Below are positions 13,866 to 19,084 of a stretch of 19,084 bases of DNA, piece by piece (the first letter of the stretch is position 1; each line of letters opens with the position of its first letter). This stretch comes from JBBSQE01 sp038258095 (GTDB taxonomy: Bacteria > Actinomycetota > Thermoleophilia > Solirubrobacterales > 70-9): NCBI GenBank assembly GCA_038258095.1, contig JBBSQE010000027.1:1-19084 (forward strand). The letters are read 5' to 3'. The notes under the pieces are model-generated. The model saw only the letters and a list, made by a program, of their open reading frames with translations, did no database searches and was not told where the DNA came from. The translations under genes were made by a program, and so were the position numbers.

Positions 13866-14408
13866 TCAGTCGTAGACGGCGCGGACTACGGTCAGGTCGT
13901 CGCCTTCCCAGACGATCTCCCCGCCGCACCACTCGGCGAGCTCCTGGGCTGAGTCCGGGAAGTCCCTGTCGGGGTCGAGCGGCGTCGTCTGCGGGTCTCG
14001 CTTGACGACGTCACCGAGGACGAGCGAGCGCGAGTGCTCCCGGACGCGGCGGAAGAGGGTTCGCTTCTGATCGGCGCTCAGGTGGTGCACGGAGAGGACC
14101 GAAATGACGAGGTCCCAGGGGCCGTCGGGCAGGGGGTCCTCCATGCGCGCCAGCTGGACGTCGTCGTAGTTCTCGCGGGCGCGGAACACCATGTCGGGGC
14201 TCGAGTCGAGCCCGACCACCCAGCTGTCGGGATAGGCCTCGATCAGCCGGCGTGTGGTCTCGCCGGTTCCCATGCCGAGCTCGAGGACGCGCTCCGGAGC
14301 GAACGGGATGGCGCCGACCGCCGCGTCCTGAAGCTCCTCGTAGCGGGGGACCTCGGAACGGATCATCTCCAGGTACGTCTCGGGTGTCCAGTGGAACTGA
14401 GCGCTCAT
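13866..14408 (-). CDS. Class I SAM-dependent methyltransferase, substrate unknown
   Basis: The 180-residue protein has a compact Rossmann methyltransferase fold. Motif I is VLELGMGTGETTRRL (about 41-55), the post-I acidic residue sits in WVVGLDSSPDMV (D68), and motif IV is WDLVISVLSVHHL (about 98-110). The SVHHL form is frequent in small-molecule and ubiE-like methyltransferases. A metal site or RNA-binding extension is not visible, so the substrate cannot be named. The C-terminus is short, at about 180 residues against the usual 200-260. It is an orphan minus-strand gene interrupting the usual SepIVA-yceD-rpmF run. It diverges from yceD with only 22 bases between the two start codons. Confidence 0.85.
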   Translation of the reverse strand: MSAQFHWTPETYLEMIRSEVPRYEELQDAAVGAIPFAPERVLELGMGTGETTRRLIEAYPDSWVVGLDSSPDMVFRARENYDDVQLARMEDPLPDGPWDLVISVLSVHHLSADQKRTLFRRVREHSRSLVLGDVVKRDPQTTPLDPDRDFPDSAQELAEWCGGEIVWEGDDLTVVRAVYD

Positions 14409-14411
14409 GGC

Positions 14412-14417
14412 TAACCT
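14412..14417 (+). promoter_or_regulatory. Candidate -10 box of yceD
   Basis: TAACCT ends 14 bases before the yceD ATG at 14431. It interleaves with the opposing box at 14421-14426, so the two promoters could not be occupied by polymerase together. Confidence 0.35.
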
Positions 14418-14420
14418 CGG

Positions 14421-14426
14421 AAACTA
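14421..14426 (-). promoter_or_regulatory. Candidate -10 box of the orphan methyltransferase
   Basis: On the minus strand TAGTTT ends 13 bases before the ATG at 14408. Any upstream promoter element would lie inside the yceD coding sequence. Confidence 0.3.
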
Positions 14427-14430
14427 GATC

Positions 14431-14949
14431 ATGACGACGCTCGATCTCTACAGCCTCAATCTCAGCCATGGCGAGGGTCGCCGCTTCACGTTCGGAGTCG
14501 CGATCGGACCGGTCGAGCTGGGCGGCCAGACCTATCAGCCGTCTCCTGAGACCCAGCAGGTTCGGATCGCGGTCTCGCGGATGAGCAGCGGCTTCGCATT
14601 TCACCTCGACTTCGAGCTGCGGCTGGAGGGTCCGTGCGTGCGGTGTCTGGACCCGGCGCCCGTCGATCTCGCCGTCGAAGCCCGCGAGGCGCACTCGCCG
14701 AGCGGGATCGACGAGGAGTTCCTGAGCCCCTACGTCGACGACGAGACCGGGGATCTCGACGTGGGACGCTGGGCGCGCGATGCCGCCGTCCTCGCACTTC
14801 CCTCCCAGATCCTCTGCGGACCCGAATGCCCGGGCCTCTGCCCAACCTGCGGCGAGAGCCTCAAGGGCGCCGATCCGGCCGATCACCGCCACGGCGAGGA
14901 GATCGATCCCCGCTGGGCGAAGCTCAGCGAGCTGGACATCGGCAAGTAG
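14431..14949 (+). CDS. yceD: YceD/DUF177 family protein, 23S rRNA accumulation factor
   Basis: The 172-residue protein belongs to the YceD (DUF177) family, nearly always encoded before rpmF and linked in E. coli to 23S rRNA accumulation. It has the usual cysteine layout: CVRC at 69-72 in the ELRLEGPCVRCLDP motif, and a second set C129, C133, C137, C140 in CGPECPGLCPTCGESL, suggesting zinc binding. The acidic middle (GIDEEFLSPYVDDETGDLDVGRW) and the final DPRWAKLSEL are family hallmarks. The ATG at 14431 follows a -10-like TAACCT. rpmF begins 20 bases after the stop. Confidence 0.92.
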   Translation: MTTLDLYSLNLSHGEGRRFTFGVAIGPVELGGQTYQPSPETQQVRIAVSRMSSGFAFHLDFELRLEGPCVRCLDPAPVDLAVEAREAHSPSGIDEEFLSPYVDDETGDLDVGRWARDAAVLALPSQILCGPECPGLCPTCGESLKGADPADHRHGEEIDPRWAKLSELDIGK

Positions 14950-14950
14950 G

Positions 14951-14956
14951 TAGCAT
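14951..14956 (+). promoter_or_regulatory. Possible -10 box of rpmF
   Basis: TAGCAT, two bases after the yceD stop, ends 13 bases before the rpmF ATG. It may be an internal promoter; yceD and rpmF are usually also co-transcribed. Confidence 0.25.
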
Positions 14957-14968
14957 GCCGTCCCTCTC

Positions 14969-15181
14969 ATGGCCGTCCCGAAGAAGAGAACCTCGAGCGC
15001 ACGCCGCGACAAGCGGCGAGCGACCCACAAGGCCGCGGTGGCTCCGATCAAGCGCTGCCCGCGCTGTCACAGCCCCTCGCTGCCTCACCGCGTCTGCCCG
15101 ACCTGCGGGACATACGCCGGCCGCGAGGTCATCAGCCGGGCAGCCCCCGAGTCCGCGCCCAAGCGGACCGACTCGGACTGA
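14969..15181 (+). CDS. rpmF: 50S ribosomal protein L32, zinc-binding form
   Basis: The 70-residue basic protein opens MAVPKKRTSSARRDKRRATH, the L32 signature. It has two CXXC pairs in RCPRCHSP and VCPTCGTYAGREV (C30, C33, C43, C46), so it is the zinc-ribbon form. The last dozen residues (PESAPKRTDSD) extend past the usual end. It belongs to the large ribosomal subunit near the exit of the peptidyl transferase centre. It is followed after 3 bases by plsX, an arrangement (yceD-rpmF-plsX) shared with many bacteria. Confidence 0.97.
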   Translation: MAVPKKRTSSARRDKRRATHKAAVAPIKRCPRCHSPSLPHRVCPTCGTYAGREVISRAAPESAPKRTDSD

Positions 15182-15184
15182 CCG

Positions 15185-16198
15185 TTGAGTCCACCCGGGC
15201 CGGTCGTCGCCCTCGACGGCTTCGGTGCCGAGCGCGGGTTCGACGTGCTTGCGGCGGGCGCCCGCGAGGCGGCGTCAGGCGGCATCCGGCTGCGCATTTT
15301 CGGGCCCGCCGCCGAGCTGGGCCTCGACGGAGTCGAAGGGATCGAGGTCATCGACACCACCGCGTCGATCTCGAACTCAGACGATCCCATCCCGTCGGTC
15401 CGGGCGGGGGAGGGGACCTCGATCGTGCGTGCCGCCGCGGACGTGGCTGACGGGAACGCCGAGGCCCTCGTCAGCGTCGGGCCGACCGGAGCGACGATGG
15501 CCGCCGCCACCTTCGGCCTGAAGCGCATGAAGGGAGTCCAGCGCCCTGCGCTCGCCGCCCGGGTGCCGATTCCGGGCGCGCCGGTCCTCTTCCTCGACAT
15601 CGGCGCTAACGTCGAGGTTCGCGCTCAACACCTCGTCCAGTTCGCGTTCCTGGGGGCGGCCTTCAGCACAGCGGTGCTCGACATCAGGGCGCCGAAGGTC
15701 GGACTTCTCTCCGTCGGGGAGGAGTCCGGCAAGGGGCGCCCCGAGGTCACCGAGGCGAACGCGCTACTGGCGGAGGCGCCCGGCATCGACTTCATCGGCA
15801 ACGTGGAGGGGACGGACCTGACCTCGGGGACCGCAGACGTCGTGGTGACAGACGGGTTCACCGGCAACATCACGCTGAAGCTGATGGAGGGTGTGGCCCG
15901 CGCCGTCACCGGGGCGATCCGCGACGCCGCGAAGTCGAATCCGCTGGCCGCAGCGGGGGGGTTGATGCTGCGACCGGCGCTTGGCGGTCTGCGGCGGGAG
16001 CTCGCGCCGGACTCGACGGGCGGGGCGGTCCTGCTCGGCCTGCGGAGCGTGGCCGTCGTCGGGCACGGGGGCTCGAGCGCCGAGGGCGTCGCCAATGCGA
16101 TCAGGGTCGGTGCTCAGTCCGCGCAGGAGCGGGTCGTGGGGCGCACGGCGGAGCTGCTGAGCGCCGGCGGCGCCGGGCGAGGAGCCCTGGGCGCGTGA
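15185..16198 (+). CDS. plsX: Phosphate acyltransferase PlsX, divergent N-terminal motif
   Basis: PlsX converts acyl-ACP to acyl phosphate (reversibly), the donor for PlsY in phosphatidic acid synthesis, and acts at the membrane surface. The 337-residue protein keeps TASISNSDDPIPSVR, LVSVGPTGATMAAATFGLKRMKGVQRPALA, FLDIGANVEV, VGEESGKGRPEV, GNVEGTDLTSGTADVVVTDGFTGNITLKLMEG and a closing VVGHGGSSAEGVANAI, all in PlsX order. The usual opening DAMGGD is replaced by ALDGFGAERG, and SAGNTGA by SVGPTGA, so the glycine-rich region is atypical. The TTG at 15185 is the only start consistent with the family beginning. It lies 3 bases after the rpmF stop without a clear ribosome site. With AcpP and FakA nearby, it forms a fatty acid activation set. 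Confidence 0.92.
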   Translation: MSPPGPVVALDGFGAERGFDVLAAGAREAASGGIRLRIFGPAAELGLDGVEGIEVIDTTASISNSDDPIPSVRAGEGTSIVRAAADVADGNAEALVSVGPTGATMAAATFGLKRMKGVQRPALAARVPIPGAPVLFLDIGANVEVRAQHLVQFAFLGAAFSTAVLDIRAPKVGLLSVGEESGKGRPEVTEANALLAEAPGIDFIGNVEGTDLTSGTADVVVTDGFTGNITLKLMEGVARAVTGAIRDAAKSNPLAAAGGLMLRPALGGLRRELAPDSTGGAVLLGLRSVAVVGHGGSSAEGVANAIRVGAQSAQERVVGRTAELLSAGGAGRGALGA

Positions 16199-16211
16199 TA
16201 GGAAGTCCGGG

Positions 16212-16457
16212 ATGAACCGCGACGAAGTCCTCACGATGGTCCGCCGCCACCTCTCCGAGGAGCTCGAGCTCGAGCCCGGGCGGATCGAGGAGGGCACGCG
16301 CTTCAAGGAGGATCTCGACGCCGATTCGCTCGACCTCTACGAGCTCGTGATGGAGCTCGAGGACGAGTACGGCATCACCGTCTCCGAGGAGCAGGCAGCA
16401 AAGATCGACACGGTCGGGGCTGCGGTTGACTTCGTCGTCTCCCACGCTCCCGCCTGA
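16212..16457 (+). CDS. acpP: Acyl carrier protein
   Basis: The 81-residue acidic protein is the acyl carrier of type II fatty acid synthesis. The phosphopantetheine site is DLDADSLDLYELVMELEDEYG, with the modified Ser at position 39. Helix I (DEVLTMVRRHLSEEL) and the closing EEQAAKIDTVGAAVDFV are typical. An AGGAAG ribosome site (16200-16205) lies 6 bases before the ATG. The fabD and fabG genes that commonly sit between plsX and acpP are absent. Its prosthetic arm derives from coenzyme A, made with the help of CoaD encoded upstream. Confidence 0.96.
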   Translation: MNRDEVLTMVRRHLSEELELEPGRIEEGTRFKEDLDADSLDLYELVMELEDEYGITVSEEQAAKIDTVGAAVDFVVSHAPA

Positions 16458-16474
16458 TTCCTTCGGAGCGTGAC

Positions 16475-17161
16475 GTGAGCGATCAGGCCGTCGCAGAGCT
16501 CACCGGCCTGATCCGCGAGCTGCCCCCCGAGCTCCGCCGGCAGGCGCTGACCCACAGCTCCTGGGGCCCCGAGCCCTCCGATTCCTACGAGCGCCTGGCC
16601 TTCCTCGGCGACAGCGTCCTCGGGCTCGCCGTGGCCGCGGAGATCTCCGACCGCTATCCCACACTCGGAGCGGGTGAGCTGACGAAGATCCTCAACCAGT
16701 CGGTTTCCGGCGTCTCGTGCTCGGCCGTCGGTACCGACCTCGGGGTGCCGGAGATGATGCGCGAGGCCGAGCCCGAGCAGGAACTCGCGGCGATCCCCGC
16801 CGAGATCCTTCTCGCGGGTGGACGCCCGCTGCCCGAGGTAACCGAGGCCCTGATCGGCGCCTGTTTCGTCGCCTTCGGATTCGAGCGGACTCAGACGGCC
16901 GCGGCCGGCGCCTTCGAGTCGCGGATCGAGCTGGCGACCAAGACGCGCATCGACTTCAAATCGGCTCTGCAGGAGCTGCTGGCCCGCCGCGGATCGGTCG
17001 TGACCTATGAGGTCGTCGGCGAGGAAGGGCCGCCGCACGACCGGATTTTCGAGGTGGCCGCGATGGTCGACGATGCCGAGGCGGGACGAGGGAGCGGGCG
17101 GAGCAAGAAGGCCGCCGAGCAGGTGGCCGCGGAGAGGGCCCTCGAGGACCTCGGGGCATGA
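16475..17161 (+). CDS. rnc: RNase III family protein with an altered catalytic site
   Basis: The 228-residue protein has an RNase III domain (about 1-150) and a double-stranded-RNA binding domain (about 159-226, DFKSALQELLARRG ... GSGRSKKAAEQVAAERAL). RNase III cuts rRNA precursors and structured RNA. The signature helix reads YERLAFLGDSVLGL (E39, A42, D46), where the canonical form is ERLEFLGDSV. Thus the metal-binding Glu equivalent to E. coli E41 is Ala. The second catalytic pair reads LPEVTEALIGA (E121, E124), so the Asp equivalent to D114 is Glu, while the essential E117 position is kept. The segment between them (about 65-118) is poorly conserved. The GTG start is preceded by GGAG at 6 bases. 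It lies between acpP and smc as in Bacillus. It may be an RNA-binding protein with weak or no cleavage. Confidence 0.9.
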   Translation: MSDQAVAELTGLIRELPPELRRQALTHSSWGPEPSDSYERLAFLGDSVLGLAVAAEISDRYPTLGAGELTKILNQSVSGVSCSAVGTDLGVPEMMREAEPEQELAAIPAEILLAGGRPLPEVTEALIGACFVAFGFERTQTAAAGAFESRIELATKTRIDFKSALQELLARRGSVVTYEVVGEEGPPHDRIFEVAAMVDDAEAGRGSGRSKKAAEQVAAERALEDLGA

Positions 17162-17186
17162 AGAACGTCCGGGTAGGGAGGCAAAC

Positions 17187-17192
17187 TAAGCT
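17187..17192 (+). promoter_or_regulatory. Candidate -10 box of smc (leaderless)
   Basis: TAAGCT ends 7 bases before the smc ATG in the 37-base gap after rnc, predicting transcription from the start codon itself. There is a GGGAGG stretch at 17176-17181, but it is 17 bases from the ATG, too far for a usual ribosome site. Confidence 0.4.
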
Positions 17193-17198
17193 CATCCG

Positions 17199-19084
17199 AT
17201 GTATCTGAAGTCGATATCCCTGAAGGGGTTCAAGTCGTTCCCCGAGCGGACAAAGCTGCAGTTCTCGCCGGGCGTGAGCGTGATCGTCGGGCCGAACGGC
17301 TCGGGCAAGTCGAACATCACCGACGCCGTCCTCTGGGCGCTCGGAGAGCAGAGTCCGGGCGCCGTCCGCGGCGCCTCGATGCAGGACGTCATCTCAGCCG
17401 GCGGGGGTGGTACCGCCCGCCGCCGTCAGGCGGAGGTCGAGGTGGTCATCGACAACGGCGAGGGCCGGGCGGCCACCGAGTTCTCTGAGATCGCTGTCGA
17501 GCGCCGCCTCGACCGCTCCGGCGACGGCGGCTACCGGCTGAACGGTGCCCGCTGTCGCCTCGTTGACGTCGTCGACATCCTGTCCGACGCGAACCTCGGC
17601 CGCGAGATGCACTCGGTGATCAGCCAGGGCCGGGTGGAGTCGATCATCCACTCGAAGCCGCGGGAGCGGCGCATGCTGATCGAGGAGGCTGCGGGTCTGG
17701 GCAAGCACCGCAAGCGCAGGCGGCGCACCGAGCTGAAGCTGAAGGCGGCTCGCGACAACCTCGACCGCGCCCTGGACGTCGAACGCGAGGCCCGCTCCAG
17801 GCTGCGGCCGCTGAAGCGCCAGGCTCAGGCCGCCGAGATCGGCGCGCGGCTCGAAAAGGACGAGATGGGCCTCCGCGGGCGCATCGTGGCCGAGGAGCTC
17901 CGGTTCGGCGCCGAGCGCTCGGCGGCCGCCGAGAAGGCCGCCAGCGCGGCGCGGAAAAAACGGGATGCCCTCGAGAAGCGCCTCACCGGCGTCGCCGAGC
18001 GCCGCAACGCGGTCGAGGAACGCTTCGCCGCCCGGGCTCGTGAGCGCACCGAGGCCTTCGGGCGGCTCAGCCGGCTCCGCTCCGATGGTGAGGGCTTTGC
18101 CGTCGCCGTGGCGCAGATGGGTGAACGGGCGAACGGGCTCGAGGCGCGGTTGCGGGCTCTGCAGGCCGAGCTCGGGCCTCTCCGCCTCGACGACGGTGCC
18201 GGGGGGGCGACCGAGCGCGCCCGCGACCTCGGCTCCGAGCTCGCGGAGGTCGACGCAGGCCTCGCTTCGGCCGGCCAGGGGCTGGAGCGGGCCCGCTCGG
18301 ATGCCTCCGAGGCCGACCGTGCCCAGGCCCTCGTCAGGGTCCGTGACGGAGCCGAGCGGGCCGGCCGGCATGCGCGGCGCGCCGAGGCGCTGCTCGGCGA
18401 GCGCCACCGCGAGAAGCTCCGGCTCCGGCTCGCGGCCGGGGAGGAGGCGCGCACCGCCGTCCGTGGAGCCGCCGATTGCGTCGAGCGCCTCGCTGCGGCG
18501 GTCAGGAACCGGATCCAGCAGGCCGAGAGCCGGGTCGTCGGCGACGAGACCGAGGGCGACGCCATCGCCGAGGAGATGCGCGAGTGTTCGCGCCACGAGT
18601 ACGAGCTGCAGGCGAAGATGAAGGCTCTCTCCGAGGAGCTGACCCAGACCGAGGTGGACGCCGCCCATCTGGGCGACCGGCGGGCCGAGGCCGAGAAGGA
18701 GCTGGCGCGGATCGCGACCGTGCTCGGGGGTGCCGTCGAGCAGCCCGAAGAGGCGATGACCGAGTCAGAGCGCGAGGACATCGACCGGCGGCTCGAGCGC
18801 CTGGAGCGCCGCCGAGCCCAGATCGGACCCGTGAACCCGCTCGCCGAGCGCGAGTACGAGGAGGCGGCCGAGCACGTCGCCGAACTGCGTGAGCAGCGCG
18901 AGGACACCGAGCGGGCGATTTCCGAGCTCGGGACGCTGATCCGCGACATCGACCGCGAGATCGAGCGCGCCTTCGAGCAGACCTTCGAGGCGACGGCCAG
19001 GAACTTCGAGGAGATGGTCGAGCACCTCTTCCCGGGTGGCCGCGGGCGCCTGCGCCGCGTCACCCTCCGCGCCGTCGCGGATCC
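17199..19084 (+). CDS. smc: SMC chromosome-segregation ATPase apparently lacking a hinge domain (3' end outside the window)
   Basis: From the ATG at 17199 the frame is open for 628 codons to the edge. The N-terminal head is typical: MYLKSISLKGFKSF, Walker A GPNGSGKSN (31-39), LGEQSP (48-53), Q-loop VISQGRVESI (Q143) and RRMLIEEAAGL (157-167). A charged coil follows from about 168. By residue 542 the protein already shows IGPVNPLAEREYEEA, and by 604 FEEMVEHLFPGGRGRL, motifs that lie shortly before the C-terminal LSGGE head in ordinary SMC proteins. So only about 370 residues separate the two head parts, where about 700-800 including a hinge of roughly 150 residues are usual. No hinge-like globular stretch is seen. 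A Gly/Pro-rich break at 326-338 (GPLRLDDGAGGAT) sits near the middle. The signature and Walker B motifs lie beyond the edge. It follows rnc, as in many bacteria. Confidence 0.9.
   Translation, partial: MYLKSISLKGFKSFPERTKLQFSPGVSVIVGPNGSGKSNITDAVLWALGEQSPGAVRGASMQDVISAGGGGTARRRQAEVEVVIDNGEGRAATEFSEIAVERRLDRSGDGGYRLNGARCRLVDVVDILSDANLGREMHSVISQGRVESIIHSKPRERRMLIEEAAGLGKHRKRRRRTELKLKAARDNLDRALDVEREARSRLRPLKRQAQAAEIGARLEKDEMGLRGRIVAEELRFGAERSAAAEKAASAARKKRDALEKRLTGVAERRNAVEERFAARARERTEAFGRLSRLRSDGEGFAVAVAQMGERANGLEARLRALQAELGPLRLDDGAGGATERARDLGSELAEVDAGLASAGQGLERARSDASEADRAQALVRVRDGAERAGRHARRAEALLGERHREKLRLRLAAGEEARTAVRGAADCVERLAAAVRNRIQQAESRVVGDETEGDAIAEEMRECSRHEYELQAKMKALSEELTQTEVDAAHLGDRRAEAEKELARIATVLGGAVEQPEEAMTESEREDIDRRLERLERRRAQIGPVNPLAEREYEEAAEHVAELREQREDTERAISELGTLIRDIDREIERAFEQTFEATARNFEEMVEHLFPGGRGRLRRVTLRAVAD

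Noticed and set aside
17941..18620. Cysteines in the smc coil (near residues 427-480) as a RecN/Rad50-style zinc hook replacing the hinge
   Set aside because: The Cys residues are single and far apart (in AADCVER and MRECSRH), not a CXXC hook, and they do not lie at the midpoint of the coil.
17394..18668. Long minus-strand open frame (424 codons) opposite smc
   Set aside because: It is a product of GC-rich codon use on the other strand; its translation is a low-complexity Leu/Gly/Ala/Arg string without motifs, while the plus frame is a clear SMC.

Overview
This 19 kb window is a high-GC bacterial chromosome segment, most likely from an actinomycete-type lineage. My best guess is a deep-branching class such as Thermoleophilia, but that placement is inference. 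It rests on three things: the high GC content; the gene order rpmB / fakA / recG / rsmD / coaD / SepIVA-like / yceD / rpmF / rnc / smc, which is the actinobacterial version of a widely conserved block; and an apparent use of leaderless or near-leaderless transcripts. It is dense core genome. I see no insertion sequence, prophage, CRISPR array, tRNA or rRNA, and no gap between genes exceeds about 120 bases.

Layout. (1) 1-312, minus: 5' part of a family 2 glycosyltransferase. (2) 354-2074, plus: a DrrAB-type ABC exporter (ATPase and permease). (3) 2094-5659, plus: a complete riboflavin operon ribD-ribE-ribBA-ribH. It covers GTP to riboflavin, lacking only the poorly conserved phosphatase step. 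There is no room for an FMN riboswitch, but a perfect inverted repeat overlaps the ribD start. (4) 5684-5875, plus: rpmB (L28). (5) 5997-8189, minus: an MMPL/RND exporter. (6) 8260-13219, plus: fakA, recG, rsmD, coaD. (7) 13311-13781, plus: a short SepIVA-like coiled-coil protein, ending in two hairpins. (8) 13866-14408, minus: an orphan SAM methyltransferase, divergent from (9) 14431-17161, plus: yceD, rpmF, plsX, acpP, rnc. (10) 17199 to the right edge, plus: smc, incomplete at the window end.

How the genes work together. FakA, PlsX and AcpP serve fatty acid activation and phospholipid synthesis. CoaD makes the coenzyme A precursor from which the AcpP arm derives. L28, L32 (both with zinc cysteines), RsmD, YceD and RNase III belong to ribosome and RNA processing. 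RecG and SMC maintain the chromosome. The SepIVA-like protein probably belongs to division or polar growth.

Most unusual points. The SMC reading frame passes from the N-terminal ATPase half, through only about 370 residues of mostly coiled coil, directly into the C-terminal neck and head region, with no recognisable hinge domain. The adjacent RNase III lacks one of its catalytic metal-binding glutamates (Ala42) and has Glu for an active-site Asp. RibBA has Gln151 in place of the metal-binding His of its DHBP synthase domain. RsmD has DAPY instead of DPPY. At least a dozen TANNNT boxes sit at two preferred distances (6-10 and 12-14 bases) from start codons.
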